DNA from: an uncultured Bacteroidia bacterium
Lineage (GTDB): Bacteria; Bacteroidota; Bacteroidia; Bacteroidales; UBA932
DNA: 64,000 nucleotides
Direction of reading: 5' to 3'
Assembly (NCBI GenBank): GCA_902778855.1
Contig: CACYZM010000004.1
Location: forward strand, 1 to 64,000
The position numbers were made by a program, and so were the translations under genes. Of the stretch, positions 1 through 8,756 are shown piece after piece; positions within the stretch are counted from its first letter, which is position 1; each line of letters begins with the position of its first letter. The notes beneath the pieces are model-generated. The model searched no databases. It was not told the DNA's origin and was given only the letters and a program-made list of their open reading frames with translations.

Positions 1-9
1 CAGGCTGTC

Positions 10-462
10 ATGCACGACCGACTCAAACAATTTCTGACCATGGAAGGCCTTTCCCCTGCCCGCTTCGCAGAGGTGATGGGCATTCAGCGTTCCGGCATCT
101 CGCACCTGCTGGCCGGACGCAACAAACCCAGTTTCGAATTCATCCAGCGGATGATGACCGCCTACCCCGACATCAACTACGAGTGGCTCATCCTTGGCAA
201 GGGCCGTCCCTACAAAAGTGACCGTCCCCTGCCCGAAAAAGTCGAAAATGCGACGCTTTTCACAGAAACCGAAGAATCCGACCCAGACCTCGAAGCCGAT
301 TTACTCCCTGAAGATCAGCCCCTTGAGTCTCAAAATCCGGCTTCACAACCCGCTGAGAATCGCATATTCGTCGAAGAGTCCGCCCGCACCCTGCCGGAAA
401 ACCGGCGAAAAATCGCCCGCATCATCGTCTTTTACAACGACGGTACCTACGAAGAGAAATAA
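10..462 (+). CDS. XRE-family helix-turn-helix transcriptional regulator
   Basis: A 150-residue protein. Residues 1-60 form a Cro/C1-type helix-turn-helix, with the pattern SPARFAEVMGIQRSGISHLLAGRNKPS typical of the two recognition helices split here as SPARFAEVMGIQRS and GISHLLAGRNKPS, followed by the YEWLILGKG segment common in Bacteroidetes members. The C-terminal half (about residues 70-130) is acidic, proline-rich and probably disordered. It ends in a short basic and aromatic tail that may form a beta strand. It is probably a DNA-binding repressor, but its operator and target are unknown. It sits 33 bases before the dihydroorotate dehydrogenase-like gene, which has its own -7 box, so co-transcription is possible but not required. 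The ATG at 10 starts exactly at the HTH domain, so the gene looks complete. Confidence 0.85.
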   Translation: MHDRLKQFLTMEGLSPARFAEVMGIQRSGISHLLAGRNKPSFEFIQRMMTAYPDINYEWLILGKGRPYKSDRPLPEKVENATLFTETEESDPDLEADLLPEDQPLESQNPASQPAENRIFVEESARTLPENRRKIARIIVFYNDGTYEEK

Positions 463-466
463 ATCG

Positions 467-474
467 TATCTTTG
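467..474 (+). promoter_or_regulatory. Bacteroidetes -7 promoter element
   Basis: TATCTTTG matches the TAnnTTTG consensus of the primary sigma factor of Bacteroidetes and lies 21 bases before the ATG at 496. No clear TTTG -33 element is found 19-21 bases upstream, so this is a partial match. Confidence 0.4.
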
Positions 475-495
475 TCAAGAAGAATACGGTTGACC

Positions 496-1230
496 ATGGC
501 GATCCCCAAAACGCCTCCATTTTTCGGCATCCTCAAATACGCGACCTTCCTCCATCCGATCGTCCGCGCGCTCTATCTGCGCAAGCCGGCCGGACTGGGA
601 AAGCGTCTGATGGGTCTGGACTTCGTCCATCCCATCGGCGTGGCGGCCGGTGTCGACAAGCGGGGCGAATTCACGGAAGTCATGGCCTGTTACTCCCCCG
701 CCTTCGTTGAAGTCGGCCCCATCCACGACGCCCGCGAAGCCTGCCGCAATCTGCAGAAGCGCTCCCACAACGTGATCATCCTGGGCAACCTCAGTACCAC
801 GACCAATCTGGTCCAGTCTTTCACCCTGCTCTACGACTTCGTCGACATCCTGGTCCTCAATGTCTCGCAGGGAACCTCCGTGTCGAAGGTCATCGACCAT
901 CTGCTGGAGCTCCGCCGCTACAACGACGCCAACAAACCCATCGTATTCAAGTTGTCGCACGACCTTTCCTCCGCAGAACTCGATGAAATCGCCGCCTATA
1001 TGCTGGGCAGCGGCATCGACGGCGTGATGGTCGGCGCCGAATTCATCGCCCGCATCCAGGAAAAGACCCTCGGTCTGCTTCCCATCATTGCCACGGGCGA
1101 AATTTCCACGCCCGCCCGGGCCGCCGAGCTCCTCGACGCCGGGGCGTCGCTCGTGGCCATCACCAATTCGCCCGTCCACTACGGGCCCCGCTACATCAGC
1201 AAAATCGTCAAATATCTCGAAAAGCGATGA
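496..1230 (+). CDS. dihydroorotate dehydrogenase-like TIM-barrel protein, diverged
   Basis: A 244-residue protein resembling class 2 dihydroorotate dehydrogenase (PyrD), which normally converts dihydroorotate to orotate with FMN and quinone. Seen: HPIGVAAGVDKRGE near residue 45 matches the PyrD signature GLAAGFDKNGE; later GIDGVMVGAE and IATGEISTPARAAELLDAGASLV match the FMN-phosphate-binding end of the barrel. Missing: the family's INRMGFNN segment, and the NVSCPN motif is replaced by NVSQG. At 244 residues it is some 80 shorter than usual for PyrD. The upstream TTG at 472 would add residues with no family similarity, so the ATG at 496 is preferred. It overlaps cinA by 4 bases (ATGA), so the two are probably translated together. 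Whether it still acts on dihydroorotate is doubtful; it may be a degenerate paralogue. Confidence 0.75.
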   Translation: MAIPKTPPFFGILKYATFLHPIVRALYLRKPAGLGKRLMGLDFVHPIGVAAGVDKRGEFTEVMACYSPAFVEVGPIHDAREACRNLQKRSHNVIILGNLSTTTNLVQSFTLLYDFVDILVLNVSQGTSVSKVIDHLLELRRYNDANKPIVFKLSHDLSSAELDEIAAYMLGSGIDGVMVGAEFIARIQEKTLGLLPIIATGEISTPARAAELLDAGASLVAITNSPVHYGPRYISKIVKYLEKR

Positions 1231-2477
1231 AAACTGCTTCGATCTGCACCATCGGCGATGAGATTCTCATCGGCCAGATCGTCGATACCAACTCATCCCA
1301 TATTGCCCGCGAACTCAACCTGCTCGGCATTCAGGTCAAGTATATGACGTCCATCGGCGACGACCGCACCCGGATCATCCAGGAGCTCGGCAACTGCCTG
1401 GACAACACCGACATCGTCATCGTCACCGGCGGCCTGGGCCCCACGAAGGACGACATCACCAAAGACGCGCTCCGCGAGCTTTCCGGCGCGGCCGGCTACA
1501 AGCTGTCGGACGAGCAGCTGGCCATCATCGAGCGGATTCTCGGCGCCCGCGGCATCCCCATGCTCGACATCAACCGTGCCCAGGCCCTTGTGCCTGAAAC
1601 CTGCACCGTGATTCCCAACAAGTTGGGTACTGCGCCCTGCATGGCTTTCTACGGGCTGGGCAAGAACCACGGCTCCGCGCTCTATTCTCTCCCCGGCGTA
1701 CCGTTCGAGGCCATCGGGCTGTTGCCCGACGTAATGGCCGACATCCGTCGCCACTTTGCGCTCGAGGCGATCACGCACCACACCATCGTGACCTTCGGCA
1801 TCGCCGAATCCACGCTGGCCAAGCGCATCGAAACCTGGGAAGACGCCCTTCCCGAGAACATCCATCTGGCCTATCTGCCCAACCCGACCGTCGGCGTGCG
1901 GCTGCGCCTCACGCAGTTCGGCGGGCAGGCCGATTTCACGCCGTACATCGCTGAACTCCAGAAGATTCTGGGCGACGCCATCTACGGCGAAGGCGAAGAT
2001 ACCCTGCAGGTCGTCATCGGCCGCCGGCTTCGCGCCGAGGGCAAGACGCTGGCGCTCGCCGAGTCTTGCACGGGCGGTCATCTGTCGGAGCTCATCACCT
2101 CCGTCGCCGGCTGCAGCGACTACTACAAGGGATCTGTCACGTCCTATTCCAACGAAGTGAAAATGAAGGTTTTGGGCGTCCGGCCCGAGACGTTGGCGGA
2201 GTTCGGCGCCGTCAGCGAACAGTGTGTTCGCGAGATGGCCGCCGGCGTGCTCCGCGCCCTCGACACCGACTATGCCGTGGCCACCTCCGGCATCGCCGGC
2301 CCCGGCGGCGGCACCCCGACGAAACCCGTCGGCACCGCCTGGCTCGCCGCCGCCAAGCGCCTCCCCGATGGCACCGTCACCGTCGTCACCGAATGCGTCC
2401 ACTTCGCCTCCTCCCGCGCCGTCAACATCGAACGCTTCGCCTCCCACGCCTTGGATCTATTAAGACGAAATATGTAG
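1227..2477 (+). CDS. cinA: CinA family nicotinamide-nucleotide amidase
   Basis: A 416-residue full-length CinA with both family domains. Residues 1-170 are the MoCF-like domain with GDEILIGQIVDTNSS and GGLGPTKDDITKD. Residues 255-416 are the amidase domain with the catalytic-region motif AESCTGGHLSELITSVAGCS and the glycine-rich GIAGPGGGTPTKPVGTAW. In characterised bacteria the C-terminal domain deamidates NMN to nicotinic acid mononucleotide in pyridine nucleotide salvage, and the N-terminal domain is a COG1058 pyrophosphatase. The product should be cytosolic. The ATG overlaps the stop of the preceding gene (ATGA). A 23-bp palindrome follows 9 bases after the stop. Length and motifs leave little doubt about the family. 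Confidence 0.95.
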   Translation: MKTASICTIGDEILIGQIVDTNSSHIARELNLLGIQVKYMTSIGDDRTRIIQELGNCLDNTDIVIVTGGLGPTKDDITKDALRELSGAAGYKLSDEQLAIIERILGARGIPMLDINRAQALVPETCTVIPNKLGTAPCMAFYGLGKNHGSALYSLPGVPFEAIGLLPDVMADIRRHFALEAITHHTIVTFGIAESTLAKRIETWEDALPENIHLAYLPNPTVGVRLRLTQFGGQADFTPYIAELQKILGDAIYGEGEDTLQVVIGRRLRAEGKTLALAESCTGGHLSELITSVAGCSDYYKGSVTSYSNEVKMKVLGVRPETLAEFGAVSEQCVREMAAGVLRALDTDYAVATSGIAGPGGGTPTKPVGTAWLAAAKRLPDGTVTVVTECVHFASSRAVNIERFASHALDLLRRNM

Positions 2478-2486
2478 AATAATTAT

Positions 2487-2509
2487 GGGAATAGTTTCAA
2501 ACTATTCCC
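2487..2509. promoter_or_regulatory. perfect 23-bp palindrome between cinA and the serine hydrolase
   Basis: The arm GGGAATAGTTT is followed by a single C and then its exact reverse complement. It lies in the 46-base gap between the cinA stop and the ATG at 2524. As DNA it looks like a dimeric repressor operator; as RNA it would form an 8-bp stem with a 7-base loop, without a following U-tract. Its role is unknown. Confidence 0.5.
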
Positions 2510-2523
2510 CAAACAATCATACG

Positions 2524-3687
2524 ATGAAAAAGCTTGTATTCTTCCTCCTGATTACGTTGACTATGGTTATTTCCTGCAAACAGAGCCCGGAAAAAGAGCA
2601 GATTGCTCAATTGGACCAACTTTGCACATCGCTGTTCCCCGCCGATGAGCCGGGAGCGGCGGTGCTGGTCATGAAGGGCGACGACATCATCTTCGACAAG
2701 GGCTACGGCATTGCCGATATCGATACCAAGGTGCCCATCGACGGAAACACGTTCTTCAACATCGCCTCGGTCTCCAAACAGTTCACGGCCGTGGCGGTCC
2801 TGCAGCTGGTTGAACAAGGCAAGCTTTCGCTGGAAGACGCTGTGGCTCAGTATTTCCCGTTCCCGCAGGCCTTCTGGAAAGAGGTCCGGATCAAACACCT
2901 CCTCTCCCACTCCTCCGGCGTGCCGGACGCCCGCGGCGGCATCCCGCGCGAACTGAAGATCAAGGGCGACGAGACGCTCGCCATGTCCTATCTTCCTGAC
3001 CTGAAAGAACTTCACTTCTCGCCGGGTACGGCCTATGAGTACATCAACCCGACCTTCGTCCTCTGTGGCGCCCTGGTCGAAAAGATCAGCGGCCAGCCGT
3101 TCGTCGACTATGTCACCGAACACATCTTCCGCCCGGCCGGGATGGAGAAAACGCTCTACTTCGACCCCGAGCACCAGGATCTCATCCCCAACATGGCCCA
3201 CGGCTATGAGTATGCCGACGTGGAAGACATGCCCGAAGAGCGCACCGCCGACAGCGCCAAATCCAACGAGCCCAAGAACTGGTACGAATACGACTACGGC
3301 GAAGAAACCTTCTTCGCCACCCGCCCCGACGGCGGCATCTACAGCTCCACCCACGAATTCGTCGAATGGGAAAAGGCCCTGCGCGCCAACAAGGTCATCT
3401 CGGAAGCTTCGCGTGTCGATGCCCAGTCACCGCACACATTTGCTAGCGACAGCCCCTGGAGCGACTACCAGAACCGTCCCAACACCTGGTACGGCTACGG
3501 CTGGTTCGTCGAACCCAAGACCGACACCACGAAAGAAGTGATCTACCACACCGGTGACAACGGCGGCTTCAAGATCCTCGCCGCCCGCTACCCCGAAGAC
3601 AACGCCCTCGTCCTGATCTTCGCCAACCGCGCCGACTGGGACCGCTACGAAGTCATGCAGCAGGTCGAAGCCATCTTCGGCTTCTAA
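2524..3687 (+). CDS. serine hydrolase lipoprotein, beta-lactamase/class C penicillin-binding fold
   Basis: A 387-residue protein with a lipoprotein signal peptide (hydrophobic stretch ending MVISC) and a beta-lactamase domain. Seen: the SxxK motif as ASVSKQF at about residues 82-85, LSHSSGVPD, and a C-terminal HTGDNGGFK in the position of the family's HxG or KTG box. The second catalytic element is probably YEYINP (YxN). Family members include esterases, D-aminopeptidases and peptidoglycan-acting enzymes, and the substrate cannot be told from sequence. An in-frame ATG at 2485 lies inside the palindrome and would bury the signal peptide, so the ATG at 2524 is chosen. A second enzyme of this fold is encoded at 7575-8675. 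The gene overlaps the convergent tocopherol cyclase-like gene by 4 bases. Confidence 0.88.
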   Translation: MKKLVFFLLITLTMVISCKQSPEKEQIAQLDQLCTSLFPADEPGAAVLVMKGDDIIFDKGYGIADIDTKVPIDGNTFFNIASVSKQFTAVAVLQLVEQGKLSLEDAVAQYFPFPQAFWKEVRIKHLLSHSSGVPDARGGIPRELKIKGDETLAMSYLPDLKELHFSPGTAYEYINPTFVLCGALVEKISGQPFVDYVTEHIFRPAGMEKTLYFDPEHQDLIPNMAHGYEYADVEDMPEERTADSAKSNEPKNWYEYDYGEETFFATRPDGGIYSSTHEFVEWEKALRANKVISEASRVDAQSPHTFASDSPWSDYQNRPNTWYGYGWFVEPKTDTTKEVIYHTGDNGGFKILAARYPEDNALVLIFANRADWDRYEVMQQVEAIFGF

Positions 3688-4708
3688 TACTCACCGTATT
3701 CGCACCCGATATTCTCAGCGTGGATGCGGTCGACAAGTGCGCCGTCGTGAGCATATAACTCGATAGTTCCTACACCGTTACCGCCATTCCAAAGACGGTT
3801 GTGCCGTTTGGCGCCGTCGGGCGACTCGTAATTGACGAGCAGCATGTCTTTCTTCTCGCAGGTGACGTCGGTCACCATGCGGCCGGAACTGCTGCGCTGC
3901 TCCACGTGCCAGATAATCTGTGTATCCGTTTCGCGGCAGTCGAACTCCGTATGGACATTCGTCCACACCTTCGAGAAGTTGAATTCATAGGGCGTTCCTT
4001 CGTACCAGAAAGCCGCCAGCAGCTTGCGCGGCAGTGCCACGGGGCCGACCTTCGGCCGGCCGCCGCCGATGTCGAAAACGCTGTCCTTCAGCTTCTTGCC
4101 TGTCAGTTCACTCCGCAGATTGCACGAGGAGAGCCAGACCCAAGGTGAGGTGAAATCCTTGCCCCAGTTCTTGTCGGCATAGCCATAACAATCATCCGGT
4201 CTGACCAGGTAGCGACGGCCGTTCCAGACGACCTCGCCCGCATATTCGGTCTTCATGCCTTCCGCATGCCAGAACATCTCGAAAGCCTCGGCCGTTCGGA
4301 AAACCTTATCGGCGCCGAATCCCACGTTGAAAGCCGTGATTTTGTCTGCGTCTCCGTTACATAGCAGTCATCGGCCTCCACCTCAAACGGTACGCCCCAC
4401 TCCACACGAATCTTCTTCCACCCGAAGAACCGGTGCAGTTGCGCTGCACCCTCGCCCCAGCTACCCACCTTCACCATCAAATACGACGGCTGAACGCCGG
4501 CGGCGCGGTTTTCGGGCAACTGCCCGAAGACCGGCTCCTCCCCACCCAATGCTGGATTGCAAAGGAAAAATTCAATGAAGAACGGCCTCGCCTCGCCGGT
4601 CTCCGCATCGTGGGCCGTAAACGAGTGCCACCACCAATCGTACCCCTTATGAGCCTGCACCCCAAAAAGCTGACAGGCGTCTCGCGAAATATCGTGTGTG
4701 TTGAACAT
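3684..4708 (-). pseudogene. tocopherol cyclase-like protein, split by a frameshift
   Basis: Two adjacent minus-strand frames together make one protein of about 340 residues. The N-terminal part (4708 to about 4350) reads HDISRDACQLFGVQAHKGYDWWW, the C-terminal part (about 4350 to 3684) contains YGYADKNWGKDF and WVWLSSCNL. The tryptophan-rich layout and the YADKNWG motif resemble the tocopherol cyclase family, whose bacterial members are mostly uncharacterised lipocalin-like barrels. The frame changes between about 4340 and 4357, where VEADDCYVTE must continue as DADKITAFNVGF; one missing base explains it. The GTG at 4325 is an artefact of the break. Either the gene is inactive or the assembly has an error. 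No signal peptide is visible. Its end overlaps the convergent serine hydrolase gene by 4 bases. Confidence 0.7.
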
Positions 4709-4795
4709 CTACAAATGATCTATTGTCAATTGACCCCAATGTACACATCAATCAGTCAGCCGATTACGCCCGTTGCAGCGAAGGAGACTGGCGGC

Positions 4796-5485
4796 TTACT
4801 GCAGGTAGGCCTTGAGGATGCGGACGTCGGTGAGGGGACGGTCGTTTTCGTCGGTGGGGACATGCTGGATGGCGTCGACGACGTCGAGGCCGCTGACGAC
4901 TTCGCCGAAGACGGTGTATTGGCCGTCGAGGTGCGGCGTGCCGCCGACGGTTTTGTAGACTTCGCGCATTTCAGGCGTGAGTTTCACGCGGCCGCCGGTG
5001 CGGTTGTCGAGCCGTTCCTGGACTTTGTCGAGACCGGCATCGTCGAAGATTTTGCCCCAGACGATATAGAACTGCATGGCGGAGCTGCGCTGCTCGGGGT
5101 TCACGTCATCGCCTTCGCGGGCGCCCGCCAGGACGCCGCGGCGATGGAAGATGCCGTCTTCCAACCGGAATTCGGCCGGGACCGTATAGTCCCGATCGCC
5201 CTCGCCCAACAGCACGCCAGGTTCGGCGTACTTCGAATCCGGATCGCCGCCTTGAATCATAAAGTCCTGAATCACACGATGGAACAGGAGCGAATCAAAC
5301 GCCCCTTCCGCCACCAGCGATCGGAAATTGTCGCGATGCAGCGGCGTCTGGTCATAGAGTTTCAGAACGATGGTCCCTTCCGTCGTCTCCATCACGACGA
5401 CCTCTTCCTTTTTCTGGCAGGACACGGCCGCCAGCATCATCAGGGCAATCAGCAGGGCAAAGCCCGCAAAGCGATAGGTTTTCAT
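4796..5485 (-). CDS. cyclophilin-type peptidylprolyl isomerase lipoprotein
   Basis: A protein of about 229 residues with a lipoprotein signal (LLIALMMLAAVSC) and a cyclophilin domain that catalyses proline cis-trans isomerisation. Seen: ETTEGTIVLKLYDQTPLHRDNF, then the catalytic-region FHRVIQDFMIQGGDP, SSAMQFYIVWG, and YTVFGEVVSGLDVVDAI, all in the family order. There is an insertion of about 45 residues before the last block, with HLDGQYTVFGEV restoring the core. The lipobox places it in the periplasm or on the inner face of the outer membrane, where it probably helps fold exported proteins. An upstream in-frame TTG is possible, but the ATG directly before the signal peptide is the better start. 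It is divergent from the esterase gene, and a TATCTTTG -7 box lies just upstream. Confidence 0.9.
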   Translation of the reverse strand: MKTYRFAGFALLIALMMLAAVSCQKKEEVVVMETTEGTIVLKLYDQTPLHRDNFRSLVAEGAFDSLLFHRVIQDFMIQGGDPDSKYAEPGVLLGEGDRDYTVPAEFRLEDGIFHRRGVLAGAREGDDVNPEQRSSAMQFYIVWGKIFDDAGLDKVQERLDNRTGGRVKLTPEMREVYKTVGGTPHLDGQYTVFGEVVSGLDVVDAIQHVPTDENDRPLTDVRILKAYLQ

Positions 5486-5505
5486 AGCCAATTTTAATGT
5501 TACAC

Positions 5506-5539
5506 AAAGATAACCAAGTTTGATATATTATTAACTTTG
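5506..5539. promoter_or_regulatory. divergent -7 elements for the cyclophilin and esterase genes
   Basis: On the minus strand TATCTTTG (complement of about 5506-5513) precedes the cyclophilin gene by about 20 bases. On the plus strand TAACTTTG (about 5532-5539) precedes the esterase ATG by 20 bases. Both match TAnnTTTG. -33 elements are not clear. Confidence 0.5.
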
Positions 5540-5559
5540 TAGAAAACATATAAACGACG

Positions 5560-6432
5560 ATGAAAAGAATCAGCCTTATCCTTGTCCTGCTCCTTGCGGC
5601 AGCGACGGTCGCGTGGGCGCAGCCGCTGCGCAACAGCGAGATCCGCACCGAAACCGTTCACAGCGAAATCCTCGGAGAGGATGTCCTGGTCAATGTCTAT
5701 CTGCCGGTCGGTTACGACCAGAGCGCCAGTAAGTTGTATCCTTCCGTGTATCTGCTGCACGGCCTGACGGACACCTATACCGCCTGGCAGGAAAGAGGAC
5801 AGATGAAGAATGTGGCCGACCAGCTCATCGCCGCCGAAGAAGCTGCGCCGATGATCATCATCATGCCCAACGCCGGCGATCCGGACTACCACCACAAATG
5901 GAACGGCTACTTCAATATGCCGGGCCGCCGCTACGAAGACTTCTTCTTCGGCGAACTGATTCCCACGATGGAATCGCGCTTCAAGATCCAGGGAGACAAG
6001 CAGCACCGCGCCGTCATGGGCCTGTCGATGGGCGGCGGCGGATGCACGGTTTACAGCCAGCGCCATCCCGATATGTTCTCCAGCTGCTACGCCATGAGTG
6101 CCTGGCTCGACAGCACCTATCCGCAAGATGCCAATCCCGAAGACAAATACATCATCGTCGCCAAATCGGTACACGAGCACTCGGCCATCGACTTCGTGGC
6201 GAACGCCGACGAAGCCACGCTAGCCAAGCTGCGCACCGTCAAGTGGTTCATTGACTGCGGCGACGACGATTATCTGCTCGACCTGTCCCTGAAATTCTAC
6301 CAGGAGATGCGCAAGCACAACGTCCGCGCGGAACTCCGCGTCCGCGACGGCTGGCACTTCTGGGAATACTGGCACCAGGCCCTGCGCCTGGCGCTGCCCT
6401 TCGCCACCCGCAACTTCGGCACGAAAGAGTAG
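5560..6432 (+). CDS. exported esterase of the esterase D / feruloyl esterase-like family
   Basis: A 290-residue alpha/beta hydrolase with a cleavable signal peptide (LILVLLLAAATVAWAQ). Seen: the N-terminal block DVLVNVYLPVGYD, LLHGLTDTYTAW for the oxyanion region, the nucleophile elbow GLSMGGGG with the catalytic serine near residue 157, IDCGDDDYL for the acid and GWHFWEYW for the catalytic histidine. These are the hallmarks of the putative esterase family (PF00756), which includes acetylxylan and feruloyl esterases, S-formylglutathione hydrolases and enterochelin esterases. Export suggests removal of acyl groups from a polymer or small ester in the periplasm or outside the cell; the substrate is not predictable. 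It stands alone on the plus strand, convergent with the acyltransferase immediately downstream. Confidence 0.88.
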   Translation: MKRISLILVLLLAAATVAWAQPLRNSEIRTETVHSEILGEDVLVNVYLPVGYDQSASKLYPSVYLLHGLTDTYTAWQERGQMKNVADQLIAAEEAAPMIIIMPNAGDPDYHHKWNGYFNMPGRRYEDFFFGELIPTMESRFKIQGDKQHRAVMGLSMGGGGCTVYSQRHPDMFSSCYAMSAWLDSTYPQDANPEDKYIIVAKSVHEHSAIDFVANADEATLAKLRTVKWFIDCGDDDYLLDLSLKFYQEMRKHNVRAELRVRDGWHFWEYWHQALRLALPFATRNFGTKE

Positions 6433-7573
6433 CTAGCCCATCAGCCACTTCCCTACCTTGGGAATCTTCTGAACGATCACCGAGAAGATGGCCACGCCGA
6501 TAAACGAAAGGACGGCGGTGCCGAGAATCTGCACGGGCGTGGTCCATACCACGCCCAGCGCGCCTTCGGCCCCGAGGCCGAGCGCCGAGCGCAGCCAGGC
6601 CGAGACAAGGCCCAGCAAAAGCATGTGGCACAGGTACATACCGTAACTGGCCTGCGAGACGGGAAGCAGCACGCGCTCGTAGAAGCGGCCGCCGGTTTCA
6701 ATCTTGCGGAAGACAAGCACCCAACCCAGCGTCATCAACGCGACACCGAACGTGTCGTTGAGCCACGGGCCCTCCCACAGGGCGGCCAGGCCCACCGGGC
6801 CTTCCACCGGGAACACGCCGTGGGCATCGGCGGCCACGCGGCCGAGGAAACCGAATCGCGATGGCAAGCGTCCGGCCCCAAGACAGCCGGCCGACAAATT
6901 TCCGGAAATACAGCCCCAAAAGCAGATAGCCGATGAAACCGCTCAAGTAATAGAACACTCCGTAGGCATTCCAACTGGCCTCACCCCAAAGCGGATACCG
7001 GGCGGCATTGGGAATGCCCGACGGCCCGTACATCACCGGCGCAGGGCCGCCCACCCACTGGCGAATCAGCGGAATGATGGTCGTGAACAGCCAGATGGCC
7101 AGATAGATCTGCAGCTCGCGCTTCCCGACCTTTTCGGCCCAGGGCGAGAGCAGCGGCATGATCAGGTACACGCCGATGAGCATATAGACGAACCAGAGGT
7201 GCCCCGCCGCATAATTGAAGTTCCAGATCAGGTCCTTGAGGTTCTGCACCGGCTCGCCCCAGACGAACGCATAGACGAGGCTCCAGAAAATGAACGGAAC
7301 CAGGATCCGCTCCGCGCGGCGCTTGAAGAATTCCCCCGCCGAATAATGCAGCGGGAACTGCAAATAGCTGGAAGTGAAGATGAAAAGCGCGATGGCGGCG
7401 CGCGGAATCACATTCAGGATGGACACCCACAGGGCATCGGCTTTCGTCAGGATGAGCGAGCCTTCCCCACCCAGGTAGAAGGGTTCGCAACTGTGCGTGG
7501 CCATGACCATGAAGCAGGCGGTCACCCGCAGCCAGTCGAGCCAGATCTCGCGTTTTTCGTCTTTGGCTACCAT
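6433..7573 (-). pseudogene. acyltransferase-3 family membrane protein, split by a frameshift
   Basis: Read together, two minus-strand frames give one polytopic membrane protein of about 380 residues. The N-terminal frame from the ATG at 7573 starts KREIWLDWLRVTACFMVMATH, cut here to WLDWLRVTACFMVMATHSC, the usual opening helix of acyltransferase-3 proteins with its conserved histidine. The C-terminal frame down to 6433 carries several more helices, including SQASYGMYLCHMLLL. The frame changes at about 6850-6870, where LSWGRTLAIAI must continue as GFLGRVAADAHG; one inserted or lost base is enough. Intact members move acetyl or other acyl groups onto extracytoplasmic glycans. The start lies 1 base after the stop of the serine hydrolase upstream, so the two form an operon. 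This is the second frameshifted gene within 3 kb. Confidence 0.8.
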
Positions 7574-7574
7574 A

Positions 7575-8675
7575 TTAATTACGAATCCAATCGTTCAGGG
7601 GCAGGTCGTCGCCGGTGAGCTGTTTCAGGAACGGGTCGAGCAGATCGTGGCCGGTGGCGCGGTTGGAAAAATACACGAAACCGTCGTTCGTGGCGGGATG
7701 CAGGAGCCACAGCGCCTTGAAGTTGCCGTTGTCGCCCCAGTGCCAGTAATAATCCTCGTTCACGGCACCGAAGCCCAGGCACCAGAACACGGAAGAGTCG
7801 CAGGCGCGCGGCTCGTCGGCATACCGCTGCGCGTGGACCTGCTGCTCGAACATGGCTTTATGTGAAGCTTCTGAAAGGCCTTCGCCGGCCAGCAGGCCGC
7901 GCTGCAGGAAGTGGGAATATTCTATCGCGTTGGTCCGCAACGTATAAGCGCAGTTGGCACGCGGATGGCGGCCCTGGCCGCGATTCTCACCGTCGCGGTT
8001 GTAGCCGGGCAGCGCCAGCGTATCATAGGCCGGCAGCCAGGCGTAGGATGTCGTGGGCATATCGAACGGCTCGAACACTTCGCGGCGGGCGATCGCATCG
8101 AGCGGCTCGCCCTGGATGGCCTCGACGGCCCGTTGCAGGAAGGCATAGCCCTCGCCCGAATAGGCGTAGCAGGAATCCACGGGATACTTGAAGACGATGC
8201 GGCTCGTCGGCCATTCGTCCGACGACGGGCCGGTCGCCCAGTTCGGCAGGCCGGTCTGGTGCGACAGCACGATGCGCGGTGTCAGCTTCCCGGCGGCCTC
8301 CTTATCATCGAAACGGTCAATATCCGTATAGTTGGCGATAGGCGTATCGAGATCGATCTCGCCCCGGTCCACCATCCGCATCACGATATAGGCGAACAGC
8401 GGCTTGCTCAGCGAAGCGGCTTGGAAGATGCTCTGCTCGCCGATGGGCAGCGGCATGTCGAATGTCGTATCCTGCGCACACACAAGGCCGTGCAGGGTGC
8501 CTTTCGGCGAGAAATAACAATATTGGAATACCGGGATTCCGCAGGAATCCACCAGCGTCTGCAACCCGTCGACCGCCGCCTCGACGGTCGGATTGAGCGA
8601 CAATTGTTTCGGCTGACACGCCGCAACCAGCAGGCCCAGGGCCACTGTCAAAGAAACAAAGAAGGAAGATCTCAT
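7575..8675 (-). CDS. serine hydrolase lipoprotein, beta-lactamase fold
   Basis: A 366-residue protein starting with a lipoprotein signal (SLTVALGLLVAAC). The beta-lactamase-fold domain shows the nucleophile motif SLSK in QAASLSKPLF, LSHQTGLPNW, a YSGEGYAFL block in the place of the YxN motif, and HWGDNGNFK near the C terminus. The catalytic tyrosine element is YSG, as in many esterase-like members, which argues against a true beta-lactamase. The likely role is hydrolysis of an ester or amide bond outside the inner membrane. The open frame extends to 8729, but only the ATG at 8675 puts the signal peptide at the N terminus. The acyltransferase gene follows after 1 base. A similar enzyme is encoded at 2524-3687. 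Confidence 0.87.
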   Translation of the reverse strand: MRSSFFVSLTVALGLLVAACQPKQLSLNPTVEAAVDGLQTLVDSCGIPVFQYCYFSPKGTLHGLVCAQDTTFDMPLPIGEQSIFQAASLSKPLFAYIVMRMVDRGEIDLDTPIANYTDIDRFDDKEAAGKLTPRIVLSHQTGLPNWATGPSSDEWPTSRIVFKYPVDSCYAYSGEGYAFLQRAVEAIQGEPLDAIARREVFEPFDMPTTSYAWLPAYDTLALPGYNRDGENRGQGRHPRANCAYTLRTNAIEYSHFLQRGLLAGEGLSEASHKAMFEQQVHAQRYADEPRACDSSVFWCLGFGAVNEDYYWHWGDNGNFKALWLLHPATNDGFVYFSNRATGHDLLDPFLKQLTGDDLPLNDWIRN

Positions 8676-8714
8676 CGTAGATGCACTTACAATCATCCTC
8701 AAATTTACCGAAAT

Positions 8715-8745
8715 TTTGCAGTTTCTCAAAAAGTTCCTACTTTTG
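8715..8745 (+). promoter_or_regulatory. tRNA-Val promoter, full consensus match
   Basis: TTTG (8715-8718), a 19-base spacer, then TACTTTTG (8738-8745). This is an exact match to the Bacteroidetes TTTG-N19-21-TAnnTTTG promoter. The tRNA begins 11 bases downstream. Confidence 0.85.
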
Positions 8746-8756
8746 CACTCCGATAC

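Noticed and set aside
2485..2523. Earlier ATG for the serine hydrolase at 2485
   Set aside because: It lies within the palindrome and would place 13 residues before the signal peptide.
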